From positions 1 to 43,376 of IMG/VR virus record IMGVR_UViG_3300046002_003911: 43,376 bases of DNA; one strand, 5' to 3'. The position numbers and the translations under genes are program-made. Position 1 is the first letter of the stretch; the number at the start of each line of letters is the position of its first letter. Positions 1-8,208 of the stretch are shown one piece after another. This stretch comes from a virus. The notes under the pieces are model-generated. The model did not search any database, was not told where the DNA came from, and saw only the letters and a list, made by a program, of their open reading frames with translations.

Positions 1-269
1 AGCTTGTTACAGGTGCGACTGGATCTGCTAAAGCATCTTCTAATGATATTGGTAAGGCGCTGTACTTTGGTGACACTTTACCGGTCATGACTTCACCTAT
101 CATGCGCGGTTATCTTGGTGCAAGTGGTGAAGTTGGTGAAGATGAACTCAGTACTTTATTGTTGATGAAAGAACTTTACAATAAACTCCAAAACAAGTTT
201 GGTGATGCAAGTATTGGTAGTAAAACTGAAACAGGGGCTGCTGCAGGAACTGCTAATGAACGTAAATAA
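1..269 (+). CDS. C-terminal end of an unidentified phage protein (5' partial)
   Basis: The frame is open from base 3 to the TAA at 267-269, so about 88 residues of a longer protein are visible. The tail is rich in Gly, Ala and Thr and contains a short amphipathic stretch (LLLMKELYNKLQNKF) that could form a helix. An internal ATG at 87 lies inside the open frame and has no convincing ribosome binding site, so it is not taken as the start. A strong terminator follows 70 bases later, so this is the last gene of its operon. It probably ends a late (virion) operon, judged only from its position before the early region. No family was recognised. Confidence 0.7.
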   Translation, partial: LVTGATGSAKASSNDIGKALYFGDTLPVMTSPIMRGYLGASGEVGEDELSTLLLMKELYNKLQNKFGDASIGSKTETGAAAGTANERK

Positions 270-336
270 CAAGTAGAGCAAAATGCGGTAGGCTAACATA
301 CCTACCCGCTTGCTCAAACCTTGCCAATGGGCTTAG

Positions 337-373
337 AACAGGGTGCAATATAGCTATATTGCACCCTGTTTTT
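337..373 (+). terminator. Rho-independent terminator
   Basis: Perfect inverted repeat: AACAGGGTGCAATATA pairs with TATATTGCACCCTGTT around a GC centre, followed by a T run. It closes the operon ending at 269. A weaker GC-rich hairpin (GCGGTAGG...CCTACCCGC) lies just upstream at 284-309. Confidence 0.9.
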
Positions 374-447
374 GTTATACGCGCGGCAACTTGTATGCTC
401 AAATAATTTTACTGTGCTGTTGCGACTTGTTATATAGGGCGTTTGCT

Positions 448-481
448 TTGTAACTTTAACTTTTATTATTGCCAGCCAAAA
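448..481 (+). repeat. Dispersed direct repeat A, left copy
   Basis: A 34-base block running from TTGTAACTTTAAC to TTGCCAGCCAAAA matches 33241-33274 with a single mismatch. In both copies it is followed by a stem-loop and then by a TTGTTTTTGTTAG word (about 543 and 33340), and preceded by GTTATATAGG (about 430 and 33200). The two copies therefore share a longer degenerate element. Confidence 0.8.
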
Positions 482-660
482 TGTTTGCAAACAAAAAGCT
501 GGCATATAAAACAAAGTTATTTACTAAAGTTGCTTGTAAGTGCTTGTTTTTGTTAGCCTAAACTTTAAACCGAGATCGATCACTTTAAAGTTGGAATACA
601 AGTGGGTTTGACACACCAAAATTGTAATGTTTTTGAGGTTGAAGTGGGTAATGTATACTT

Positions 661-759
661 GTTTCACTGTCACTCAGCCTTTTTAAAATCTTTTTATTTA
701 GGTTTGAAATTAGCTGTTTGAGACGACTATGGTTGGCGTAGAGACGTTGGTTAGAGCAA
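661..759 (+). repeat. Dispersed direct repeat B, copy 1
   Basis: The block starts GTTTCACTGTCACTCAGCCT and ends with CGACTATGGTTGG...TTGGTTAGAGCAA. The same start and end words occur at 33748-33846, and a shorter version occurs at 33924-33990. This copy runs directly into the first early promoter. Confidence 0.75.
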
Positions 760-762
760 CAG

Positions 763-791
763 TTGCTATGACGTTGGTTATGTGGCACAAT
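763..791 (+). promoter_or_regulatory. Sigma70-like promoter of the first early operon
   Basis: TTGCTA (763-768), 17-bp spacer, CACAAT (786-791). The sequence around the -10 (TGTGGCACAATG) is identical to that of the promoter at 23123-23151. It drives the genes from 822 to about 2895. Confidence 0.65.
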
Positions 792-821
792 GGTAGCCTT
801 AATAGGTTAAAGGAGTTGTTT

Positions 822-1040
822 ATGGTTAAGTTCGTACTATTGGTAGTGTTCATTTGGGCATTAGCACTTGCGTCATTTATTGCAGGACGCGAATCAATTG
901 AAGAAGTCAAACAGATTGATAAAGTCTGCCCTGAACAAAAAGAGAAGTTGATAACTTCAAGTCATTCGAGCAACGGTACGATTTGTGTTTACCAAGAATC
1001 GCATCAGCGCAAAGGTAAGATTAAAAGGATTGAATTATGA
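822..1040 (+). CDS. Small membrane-anchored protein, function unknown
   Basis: This is a 72-aa protein. The ATG at 822 is chosen because AAAGGAG sits about 8 bases upstream. The in-frame ATG at 729 lies upstream of the promoter and cannot be on its transcript. Residues 3-21 form a hydrophobic segment (VKFVLLVVFIWALALASFI), either a signal anchor or an uncleaved signal peptide. The rest is polar, with two Cys (VCPEQ and TICVY) that could pair in the periplasm. The stop overlaps the next start (ATGA). No family recognised. Confidence 0.7.
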   Translation: MVKFVLLVVFIWALALASFIAGRESIEEVKQIDKVCPEQKEKLITSSHSSNGTICVYQESHQRKGKIKRIEL

Positions 1041-1267
1041 CCTATATTTATATACATCACGGTATAACACATGATGGTTGGGGTACTTATGGTGTATTCA
1101 ACCAACAAAAATCTTATAAATTATATAAGGATAGTGGTCTACCTATGGTAGATATAAAAGATTTGATTGTTGGGAATGCTCCTGGTTGGGATGATAATAC
1201 AGTTATAGATGAAGATTGGCTTAAACGTGCTTGTGAACTAATTAACAAATATGGGTTGGAGGATTGA
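1037..1267 (+). CDS. Hypothetical protein, 76 aa
   Basis: Its start overlaps the preceding stop (ATGA), which indicates translational coupling. The protein is rich in Tyr, Trp and Gly (YIYIHHGITHDGWGTYG near the N terminus) and looks like a small globular domain. GGAGG at its 3' end is the ribosome binding site of the helicase that follows. No family recognised. Confidence 0.65.
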   Translation: MTYIYIHHGITHDGWGTYGVFNQQKSYKLYKDSGLPMVDIKDLIVGNAPGWDDNTVIDEDWLKRACELINKYGLED

Positions 1268-1270
1268 ATT

Positions 1271-2722
1271 ATGATATTCGCAAGAAAACCGCGTGACTAC
1301 CAACTTGAAGATTTTGAGAAGTCAAAAGACAAGAGATCTTACGCCATTCTATATGAAATGGGATTAGGGAAATCCAAAGTAACGATTGACACTGCTTTGT
1401 ACTTATACGGGCGCGGCAAGATTGATTCATTGGTAATTATTGCCCCTAAAGGTATCCATGCAAAATGGGCCAAGGAAGACTTTCCAAACGATATTCCTTC
1501 TACTTTGGAATACAAAGTCGCTGTATGGCGCAGTGGTAATCAAAAGTCGATAGATGAATGTGAGTCATTGTTTAACCCTGGAGAAAGATTACGTATTCTT
1601 TGTATGAATATTGAATCATTGAGTACTGACAAAAGCCCAGCAGAGAAGTTATTGGTCAGGTTCTTGAATACAACCAATGCGATGTTGGTTGTTGATGAAT
1701 CTGATACCATTAAAAATCCAGATGCCAAGCGAACAAAGCGTCTATTGAAATTGGGTGACAAAGCCTGTTATAAGCGGATATTGACAGGAACTCCGATCAA
1801 TAACTCAGTTTTTGATTTGTATTCGCAATTTACATTTCTTGACACTGATATATTTGGCCAATCTTTTACGAGTTTCAAACATACTTATGCTGAAATCTTA
1901 CCAGAAACGCATCCAACTATCATGGCGATTAAAGCGCGTGGTGCGAGATTTACTCCGACGATTGTTGCTAAAGATAAAGATGGTCGTTCGATATGGAAAA
2001 ATATCAGCAAACTTAAAGAGATTATCTTACCCTTTTCGGTCGTACGTAAGAAGGAAGATTGTTTAGATCTACCTGATAAAGTTTATGAATCTGTTTATTA
2101 CGATTTGGAAAAGAAACAAAGAAAGATCTACGATGAATTGAAATTGAAACTGAAGGTGGCTCTTAATGATGACACGGTTACAGTCGTTCATAAGATGACT
2201 TTGGCAATGCGTTTGCAACAGGTTTTATCAGGTTTCTTACCAGGAGATACAACTGATGGATTGACTTCATTGTTTAATGATCCTAAAGATAATCCGCGAG
2301 TTGAAGCGTTGTTGACAGCCATAGAAAACATCCAAGGACAGTTGATCATCTGGTGTAGATTCGTTGATGAGATTAAACAATTGGAGAAAATACTGGGTGA
2401 GGAATGTATTACCTATTACGGGGCTACCAGCAACCGTGAGGAGCAAATTGCCTTGTTTAAGAGTGGCAAAAGGCGTATTATGGTGGCGAATGCAGTTGTA
2501 GGCGGGGCAGGGTTAAATCTAACAAATAGTAGTACTATGATCTACTATAGTAATGATTTCTCCTACCGAAATAGGGCACAATCTGAAGATAGGCAACATC
2601 GTATCGGTCAAACAGAAACAGTCGTTTGTATTGATTTGATAGCCGAAAATACGATAGATGAACATATTTCAAAAGTCTTGCGTGATAAGAAGGACGTAGC
2701 GGTTGAGGTGATGAAATTATGA
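1271..2722 (+). CDS. SNF2-type SF2 DNA helicase/ATPase
   Basis: This 483-aa protein has the full set of SNF2/SF2 motifs: Walker A MGLGKSK (about 30-36), DEAD-box-like DESD (142-145), motif III LTGTPINN (171-178), a GGAGLNLT motif V near 412 and an arginine-finger motif VI (EDRQHRIGQTE, about 437-447). SNF2-like ATPases translocate on duplex DNA. Small phage versions are usual in replication/recombination modules and have been suggested to remodel forks or strip proteins; the exact role here is inferred. A GGAGG site lies upstream of the ATG. The stop overlaps the next start. The length is typical of compact phage SNF2 proteins that lack accessory domains. Confidence 0.93.
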   Translation: MIFARKPRDYQLEDFEKSKDKRSYAILYEMGLGKSKVTIDTALYLYGRGKIDSLVIIAPKGIHAKWAKEDFPNDIPSTLEYKVAVWRSGNQKSIDECESLFNPGERLRILCMNIESLSTDKSPAEKLLVRFLNTTNAMLVVDESDTIKNPDAKRTKRLLKLGDKACYKRILTGTPINNSVFDLYSQFTFLDTDIFGQSFTSFKHTYAEILPETHPTIMAIKARGARFTPTIVAKDKDGRSIWKNISKLKEIILPFSVVRKKEDCLDLPDKVYESVYYDLEKKQRKIYDELKLKLKVALNDDTVTVVHKMTLAMRLQQVLSGFLPGDTTDGLTSLFNDPKDNPRVEALLTAIENIQGQLIIWCRFVDEIKQLEKILGEECITYYGATSNREEQIALFKSGKRRIMVANAVVGGAGLNLTNSSTMIYYSNDFSYRNRAQSEDRQHRIGQTETVVCIDLIAENTIDEHISKVLRDKKDVAVEVMKL

Positions 2723-2895
2723 CTATCGACGAATTGAGCAAAGAAGGATTGATTAAGATTCTAGAAGCATCACGTGATTTAATAGACTCAGATTTTTATG
2801 AAGACTATGAAATTCATAGACAAACAGGTCTTCCAATGAAAAGATGTAAAGAAATGGAAGAAGCATTTAGAGTGTTAAAAAATCTTAAACTGTAA
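2719..2895 (+). CDS. Small hypothetical protein, 58 aa
   Basis: ATGA overlap with the helicase stop. The product is acidic at the centre and helical, with the pattern MTIDELSKEGLIKILEAS at the N terminus. It is the last gene of the first operon, since a new promoter starts 8 bases after its stop. No family recognised. Confidence 0.65.
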   Translation: MTIDELSKEGLIKILEASRDLIDSDFYEDYEIHRQTGLPMKRCKEMEEAFRVLKNLKL

Positions 2896-2902
2896 TAACC
2901 AC

Positions 2903-2931
2903 TTGCATTGAACCATTACATGTTATATAAT
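2903..2931 (+). promoter_or_regulatory. Sigma70-like promoter
   Basis: TTGCAT (2903-2908), 17-bp spacer, perfect TATAAT (2926-2931). An inverted repeat AACCATTA...TAATGGTT (about 2911-2935) covers the -10 box and could be an operator. The leader ends in AGGGG before the ATG at 2967. Confidence 0.8.
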
Positions 2932-2966
2932 GGTTGCACTTAATAACGTTACACATAGGGGTAAAC

Positions 2967-3314
2967 ATGAACAAAGTTTTCTGCGTTACTGAACCGATTA
3001 CGTTTAAGGACGGTAATCCTGTTCCATTGTTTGACATAACACCTGCAATGGAATATGGTGAAATAGAGATATTGACCAAGCATCAGCAAACGATGCAGTT
3101 TTCAGTACCAATGGTTAGAAGTTTGCGTGAGAAGTTGAAAGACTTCAATGACACGGACTATATCTTACCCGTTGGCGATCCGATAACAATTGGCGCGGTC
3201 TGTTCAATTGCAGCAGATATGAACGGTGGGTATTACAAAATCCTAAAGTGGGACAAAAGGATGAAGAAATATCTATCCATTGAAATAAACGTGTGGGGTA
3301 AAGAGTTAGATTAA
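2967..3314 (+). CDS. Hypothetical protein, 115 aa
   Basis: The start is the ATG at 2967, with AGGGG 5 bases upstream; the upstream in-frame codons lie in the promoter leader. The protein looks like a compact alpha/beta domain without Cys clusters or membrane segments. It is the first gene of an operon that also includes the next gene. No family recognised. Confidence 0.7.
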   Translation: MNKVFCVTEPITFKDGNPVPLFDITPAMEYGEIEILTKHQQTMQFSVPMVRSLREKLKDFNDTDYILPVGDPITIGAVCSIAADMNGGYYKILKWDKRMKKYLSIEINVWGKELD

Positions 3315-3331
3315 TCTTATAGGTGAAAGAA

Positions 3332-3841
3332 ATGGAAACTGAATTTACATTGAAAGACTTGGTTGCTGCTGCAAAGTTACAGCAAGATCTTGAAAAGTCA
3401 ATTGAAGAACGTGAATCAGAACTCAAGGTAATAAAAGAACGTTTGAATTACCAACGGTATGAAATTGTTCCTGGAATGATGCAAGAACTTGGTATTCACT
3501 CATTTGTACTTGATAACGGTTACAAGGTCTCAATCAAGGATGAATATTACGCCAAGATACCTGAAGAATATCAGTACGATTGTTTCAATTGGTTAAGAAA
3601 TAACAATCTTGACGGTATCATAAAAACTGCGGTCAACATGAACTTTGGCAAAGGTGAAGATCAACAAGCTAAAGAACTTGTTGATTGGATGAGTAGGAAT
3701 GGTTTAACACCTAACGTCAAAGAAACTGTTCATCCACAGACCTTACGTGCATTTGTTAAAGAAAGAATGTCGGCAGGGTTGGAACTACCTGTTGACTTTT
3801 TCGGAGCCTCAGTTGTTAAAGCAACTGTGATTTCGAAGTAA
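3332..3841 (+). CDS. Phage protein with N-terminal coiled coil, 169 aa
   Basis: The ATG at 3332 is preferred over the in-frame GTG at 3323 because AGGTGAAAG is then spaced as a ribosome binding site. Residues about 8-45 form a charged coiled coil (QQDLEKSIEERESELKVIKE). The rest looks globular, with a C-terminal helix-rich part (HPQTLRAFVKERM). Similar proteins are common beside replication genes of phages, but I cannot assign a function. It precedes the structured leader of the next gene. Confidence 0.7.
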   Translation: METEFTLKDLVAAAKLQQDLEKSIEERESELKVIKERLNYQRYEIVPGMMQELGIHSFVLDNGYKVSIKDEYYAKIPEEYQYDCFNWLRNNNLDGIIKTAVNMNFGKGEDQQAKELVDWMSRNGLTPNVKETVHPQTLRAFVKERMSAGLELPVDFFGASVVKATVISK

Positions 3842-3988
3842 AGAGCATGACCATATACGATCGGTCAGTCCAGACGTTCTGCGGACCTGGATTTAAATGA
3901 TTCGTATGACAGGCCGCAGAGACGGTCATTCTTCAAACCGTGGCAAGTTTGAAGTCTATCCTAAATGCCAATTTAAATGGAGCCGATC
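3842..3988 (+). promoter_or_regulatory. Structured leader RNA candidate
   Basis: The 147 bases between two genes hold three inverted repeats in a row: TGACC...GGTCA (about 3847-3866), CTGCGGACCTG...CAGGCCGCAG (about 3877-3919, enclosing an AT-rich loop), and CTTCAAAC...GTTTGAAG (about 3932-3955). A GGAG ribosome binding site follows. No poly-T tract is seen, so a terminator is unlikely. It may stabilise or regulate the mRNA of the abundant-looking downstream protein. No known riboswitch class was recognised. Confidence 0.5.
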
Positions 3989-4777
3989 ATGGCAAAAACC
4001 GAAGTCGCTGTAAAAGTTGAAAACACCGCCGTTGCAATCGCTGATGATGTATATTCGCAAGATGCTGGAAGTGGTTTTGAGGAAACGTCGCAAGAAAGTT
4101 ATGCGATTCCGTTCCTGAGTATTCTCCAGTCCGGAAGCCCGCAAGTCAAGAAGTCTGATGGGGCCTATATCAAGGGTGCTGAAGAAGGTATGTTGTTCAA
4201 CTCTGTCACCCAGGAATGTTACGGTGAAGAAGGTGTTGAAGTTATTCCGTGTCATTACACGCAACGCTTTATTGAATGGGGTACACGTGAATCAGGTGGT
4301 GGGTTCTTTGGTGAGCATTTACCTTCTGACCCGATTTGTAGCACTACTGTTCGTGACGAAAAGGGTCGTAATTTGTTACCCAACGGTCATGCTCTCAACG
4401 ACACGCGGAATCACTATGTCTTGATTCGCCGCAATGGACAGTTGTCTCCGGCCATCATGAGCTTGAGTTCTACCCAAATCAAAGCGTCCAAGCAATGGAT
4501 GTCAATGATGCAAGGTATCAAGCAAAAGAATCCGGCAACAGGTATGTTTGAAATTGCTCCGATGTTCAGTCATGCGTACAAAATCAATACCGTTGCTCAG
4601 TCAAATGACAAAGGTTCTTGGTTCGGTTACAAGTTCGCAATGGTCGGTAAGGTAACTGACCAAGCTGAATATGAGGAAGCAAAGCAGTTCAACCATGTTG
4701 TCAAGTCTGGTTTGGCAAAGGTTGAGCGTAAGATGGAAACTGAAGCTGCAAACAACTCTGCAACTGAGAAGTTCTAA
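3989..4777 (+). CDS. Conserved phage protein, possible single-stranded-DNA-binding role
   Basis: The 262-aa product starts at 3989, where GGAG is 6 bases upstream; the in-frame ATG at 3977 lacks this spacing. The N-terminal half has the pattern IPFLSILQSGSPQVK and a GGGFFGEH loop, and the C terminus is acidic and Lys/Glu-rich (METEAANNSATEKF). Proteins of this general type sit next to primase and polymerase genes in many phages and are sometimes proposed to bind ssDNA. That role is an inference from context and from the acidic tail, not from a motif I can prove. Confidence 0.65.
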   Translation: MAKTEVAVKVENTAVAIADDVYSQDAGSGFEETSQESYAIPFLSILQSGSPQVKKSDGAYIKGAEEGMLFNSVTQECYGEEGVEVIPCHYTQRFIEWGTRESGGGFFGEHLPSDPICSTTVRDEKGRNLLPNGHALNDTRNHYVLIRRNGQLSPAIMSLSSTQIKASKQWMSMMQGIKQKNPATGMFEIAPMFSHAYKINTVAQSNDKGSWFGYKFAMVGKVTDQAEYEEAKQFNHVVKSGLAKVERKMETEAANNSATEKF

Positions 4778-4860
4778 GTAGGTAGTACATCGGGCCAGAC
4801 CTTATTAGGTGAGGGTCGCCGTACTCGTAAGCGGCACGAATTTATCATAGGATGATGAAA

Positions 4861-4974
4861 ATGGATTTTTCCGAATTTACACCGTGGCAAATGGGATTAT
4901 TTGTATTACTCGGATCTATAATAGTAGCTTTATTGTTTGTTAGATTTGTAGTAATACCTTACATTGAAGACTAG
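4861..4974 (+). CDS. Tiny single-span membrane protein, 37 aa
   Basis: AGGATG lies just upstream of the ATG. Residues 10-32 form one transmembrane helix (MGLFVLLGSIIVALLFVRFV), flanked by an acidic N terminus and an acidic C terminus (YIED). The 83 bases before it contain small inverted repeats (GACC...GGTC and GCCG...CGGC) that may act as a processing or terminator-like site for the preceding gene. The function is unknown. Confidence 0.6.
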   Translation: MDFSEFTPWQMGLFVLLGSIIVALLFVRFVVIPYIED

Positions 4975-4991
4975 GTTTAGTAATACGAACA

Positions 4992-5021
4992 TTGTAACAC
5001 GTATTATGCGGGGCGTATAAT
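4992..5021 (+). promoter_or_regulatory. Sigma70-like promoter of the replication operon
   Basis: TTGTAA (4992-4997), 18-bp spacer, TATAAT (5016-5021). The inverted repeat GCGGGG...CCCCGC (about 5008-5032) encloses the -10 box, so it could be an operator, a transcript-start hairpin, or both. It precedes the primase gene by about 45 bases. Confidence 0.75.
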
Positions 5022-5067
5022 AGCACCCCCGCCCAAATAGGGTTTCATAGAAAATAAAAGGTACGAT

Positions 5068-6573
5068 ATGAATCTTGCAGAACGATTTTTCAACTTGTAT
5101 GGTGGACTTGATAGGGCAAGAGGTAAAAATAAAACGACTGCGAAGGTTGGTAAGAACGGTAAACGTGATTCATCTAACCAGACATTAAGAGAACTTTATG
5201 ATGTCAGATGCTGGGAAAAGCATTTAATGGGTGAAGAAGGACTTGGTGTTATCCCGATTACTGACAATGCGACGTGCAATTGGGGTGCTATTGATGTTGA
5301 TATCTACCCACTTGATCTAGTTGAACTTGAAGCCAAGGTCAAAGGTCTTGAATTACCTTTTGTAATACTTCGCACTAAGTCTGGTGGTGCTCATTTGACC
5401 GCCTATTTCAAAGATTTTCAACCTTGTGCAGCAGTTCGTGCAAAAATGGCTGAGGCTAGTTTTGCATTAGATTTGGGTGAACGTGAATTTTATCCAAAGC
5501 AAGTGAAGTTAGCCAATTCCAATGACATTGGAAATTGGCTCAACATGCCCTATTTCCAAAACGCATTGACAGAACGTTATGCAGTTATTGATGGAAAACC
5601 TGCAACAGCGGTACAGTTCCTTGATTACGCTGAATCAATACGTCTTAACGATGTTGTTGAGTTCATTGTACCAGAAGTAACCTCTGAATTCTCTGATGGT
5701 CCACCATGTTTACAAGCGATAACAAGTGCTAAAGCAGGTGAAGGTGAGCGAAACAATGTTTTGTTCAACATCGGCGTTTATTGCCGCGCAAAACATGAGT
5801 CCAATTGGGAAGACAAAATTGACGAATATAATCATAGTTTTGTATCACCACCGTTAAATCATCGTGAAGTCAGTGCGATTGTCAAATCATTAGAAAAGAA
5901 GAATTATGCTTACACCTGTAACAATGTTCCTTTGTGCAACAATTGTAATCGTGAAACGTGTAAGAGTAGAGACTACGGAATTCACGCTTTTCAGCATATT
6001 GATGTAGGTATTGCATTAGATAGTATTACCAAGATGAATTCAGAACCACCTATGTGGATTCTATCAATTGAAGGTGTGCGTACTGAAGTTGAAACAGAAG
6101 ATATATTGTCACAAGAAAGATTCAAGATTGTTTGCGTCAACACCATAAACAAAATCCCAGGTAAGATGAAGGCTGAAGAATGGGACAAGTTTATGCGAAA
6201 CAAGTTGTCAGCTATAGAGATTATAGAAGTACCACGAGAAACACGTTTGAGTGATCGTATTACAGATCATTTGACACGTTACTTTGCAACAACTCCACCT
6301 GCAAGAACGCCTAGCGATATTGCAATTGGACGTTGGGTAGAAGAACCAGATGGTTATTACACCCGAGGTTCTGATTTTATGGACTACCTTAAACGGCAGA
6401 ACATTGAATATGACCCTCGTAAAGTATGGGTATTGATGATGGATCTAGGTGTAAAACCTATCTTTTATAGGAAGAGTGAATGTTGGATCGTACCTAAAGA
6501 AATATATGACCCGAATAGTAAAGAAAAGAAGTTACAATTACCGCCAAAGGACATAAAACATGAGAATTTCTGA
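5068..6573 (+). CDS. AEP-family DNA primase
   Basis: A 501-aa archaeo-eukaryotic primase-type protein that makes primers for DNA replication. Visible features are the metal-binding DVD (76-78) in GAIDVDIYP, the SGGAHL motif (105-110) with the family's conserved His, and the third-motif region around KLANSNDIGNWLNMPYF (147-163). A GEGERNN segment (224-230) resembles a PriCT-type C-terminal helical domain. A four-Cys cluster (C284, C290, C293, C298) followed by RDYG probably binds zinc. The gene overlaps the UvrD-like helicase by 14 bases, which fits a primase-helicase pair. No DnaB-like helicase domain is fused. It opens a long operon. Confidence 0.9.
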   Translation: MNLAERFFNLYGGLDRARGKNKTTAKVGKNGKRDSSNQTLRELYDVRCWEKHLMGEEGLGVIPITDNATCNWGAIDVDIYPLDLVELEAKVKGLELPFVILRTKSGGAHLTAYFKDFQPCAAVRAKMAEASFALDLGEREFYPKQVKLANSNDIGNWLNMPYFQNALTERYAVIDGKPATAVQFLDYAESIRLNDVVEFIVPEVTSEFSDGPPCLQAITSAKAGEGERNNVLFNIGVYCRAKHESNWEDKIDEYNHSFVSPPLNHREVSAIVKSLEKKNYAYTCNNVPLCNNCNRETCKSRDYGIHAFQHIDVGIALDSITKMNSEPPMWILSIEGVRTEVETEDILSQERFKIVCVNTINKIPGKMKAEEWDKFMRNKLSAIEIIEVPRETRLSDRITDHLTRYFATTPPARTPSDIAIGRWVEEPDGYYTRGSDFMDYLKRQNIEYDPRKVWVLMMDLGVKPIFYRKSECWIVPKEIYDPNSKEKKLQLPPKDIKHENF

Positions 6574-8092
6574 AAATCAGTCGTTGATCTTGGGTCCGCC
6601 AGGATGCGGCAAAACGACGAAAGTATTGAGCGAGATTGATTCATTATTACAATCTGGTGAATCACCTGACAGAATAGCATTTGTCAGCTTTACAAAGAAA
6701 GCTATTGCTGAAGCAACGGGGCGGGCAGGTGAAAAGTTCGGGTTAAAACCGAGGCAATTACCTATGTTCAAAACAGTTCATGCGATGTGCTTTGCAGGAC
6801 TTGGGATAGGTAAGAGTGATGTTGTTGGTAAAGAACATTATAGGGAACTTGGAGAATGGTTAGGTTATCGGTTTGAAGGTACTTGGGATGAATCTGAAGG
6901 TGTTCCTGTCGGTAGTGAAAAAGGTGACACCTTGTTGTTCTTGGATAACCTTGCGCGGGTAACGCAACGACCTTTAAAAGAAGTGTGGGAAGAGAACTAT
7001 CATGAATGCGAATGGCAAGAACTAGAACGGTTCCAAGAAGGTTATCAAGACTTCAAGTCTAGTAAATATGTCATGGACTTCACTGACATGTTATCGGCTT
7101 ACATTGCAATGTGCGATTCTTCACCAGCACGGCAGGTAATTGTTGATGAAGCACAAGATCTATCTTCATTACAATGGTCTGTTTTGAAACATGCCTACGG
7201 CAATGTTCGGCAAACGATAATAGCGGGTGACGATGATCAAAGTATCTATAAATTTAGTGGCGCGGATGTTAAGGCATTTCTCAACCTAGAAGGTGACAAA
7301 ACAGTTCTTAGCAAGTCGTACCGTTTACCGCGTTCTGTTCATGAAATTGCCAATGGTATTGTTAAGAAAATTGAAAACAGGTTTGACAAGCCGTTTGACC
7401 CGCGTGATTCAGATGGTGAGGTCAATTTTATAACTTCACTTGAAGAAGCTGTTGTCGGTAAAGAAAGTACGTTGTTCCTTGTTCGCAATACATATCTCGC
7501 AAGAAGAGTTCAAGAGTATATGCACCAATTAGGATTACCGTATTTGAACAAGTATGGTTTTTCTTCAGTACGTTCTTCACATATCAAAGCAATTGAAGGT
7601 GTGGAGAAATTGCGTAAGGCTGAAATGGCAACCGGAGCAGAAGTCAAAGCGATGTATGACTGTATGCGAATTGGTGAATATCTTGCTCGCGGATTCAAAG
7701 TAAAGGTCGCCAACATAGGAGACAATGATTTATTTAGCTTTGGCGAATTGCGAAATAATTTTGGCCTATTAGACGTTGCCCCGTGGCATACTTGCTTACA
7801 AGGCATTGGTGACGACTTAATAGGTTATTACCAGCGCCTTGGAGCAAACGGGTACGGGTTAAAGGCTACACCTAATTGCTCAATAAGTACGATTCATGCA
7901 GCGAAAGGTGGTGAAGCAGATCATGTTATTCTTTTGAGTGATATGGCCTACAGATCTCACCAAGATTACATCAAACAACCAGATGATGAACGTAGGGTTG
8001 CTTATGTTGCTGTGACAAGGGCTAAGGAAAAGTTATCCATAGTCATGCCACAAGGTAAATTGTTCTTTGATTTTTATGGGGAATCACAATGA
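6560..8092 (+). CDS. UvrD/Rep-like SF1 DNA helicase
   Basis: A 510-aa SF1A helicase expected to translocate 3'-5' on single-stranded DNA. The motifs in order are Walker A GPPGCGKTT (12-20), SFTKKA motif Ia (about 43-48), DEAQD Walker B (196-200), GDDDQSIY motif III (223-230), SYRLP motif IV (about 253-257), STIHAAKG motif V (about 446) and AVTRAKEKL motif VI (about 485). It is compact compared with cellular UvrD, with a reduced 2B insertion. The start overlaps the primase end, and AAAGGAC lies upstream of the ATG. It probably serves at the phage fork or in recombination. Confidence 0.93.
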   Translation: MRISENQSLILGPPGCGKTTKVLSEIDSLLQSGESPDRIAFVSFTKKAIAEATGRAGEKFGLKPRQLPMFKTVHAMCFAGLGIGKSDVVGKEHYRELGEWLGYRFEGTWDESEGVPVGSEKGDTLLFLDNLARVTQRPLKEVWEENYHECEWQELERFQEGYQDFKSSKYVMDFTDMLSAYIAMCDSSPARQVIVDEAQDLSSLQWSVLKHAYGNVRQTIIAGDDDQSIYKFSGADVKAFLNLEGDKTVLSKSYRLPRSVHEIANGIVKKIENRFDKPFDPRDSDGEVNFITSLEEAVVGKESTLFLVRNTYLARRVQEYMHQLGLPYLNKYGFSSVRSSHIKAIEGVEKLRKAEMATGAEVKAMYDCMRIGEYLARGFKVKVANIGDNDLFSFGELRNNFGLLDVAPWHTCLQGIGDDLIGYYQRLGANGYGLKATPNCSISTIHAAKGGEADHVILLSDMAYRSHQDYIKQPDDERRVAYVAVTRAKEKLSIVMPQGKLFFDFYGESQ

Positions 8093-8208
8093 GTGAAGCT
8101 ATCGATATGTTGAAAGCGGTTTACAATCGTCTTATAGATTTGCGTAGATATGTTGCTGCGGCAGAAGTCAAATTGATTATTGAAAGGTTAGAAAATGAAA
8201 CCATTTAG
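8089..8208 (+). CDS. Tiny helical protein, 39 aa
   Basis: ATGA overlap with the helicase stop. The product is a single amphipathic helix (AVYNRLIDLRRYVAAAEVKL). Its 3' end overlaps the next gene start by 14 bases, and GAAAGG inside it serves that gene. The overlaps at both ends support translation. The function is unknown. Confidence 0.6.
   Translation: MSEAIDMLKAVYNRLIDLRRYVAAAEVKLIIERLENETI

Larger units (their letters stand above)
374..762. other. Non-coding region with dispersed repeats upstream of the early operons
   Basis: No convincing gene lies between the terminator and the first early promoter. The region holds two blocks that recur about 33 kb away: 448-481 (near-identical to 33241-33274) and 661-759 (similar to 33748-33846 and 33924-33990). 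It also holds a hairpin (GCCAGC...GCTGGC, about 471-516) and the word TTATACGCG near 375, which belongs to the iteron-like family at 33.85-34.09 kb. Bases 401-572 contain no DGA or TCH trinucleotide, like the segment at 34.1-35.4 kb. Confidence 0.6.

Noticed and set aside
1540-1761. Leftward frame inside the SNF2-type helicase gene
   Set aside because: It is a shadow of a gene with clear motifs and has no ribosome binding site.
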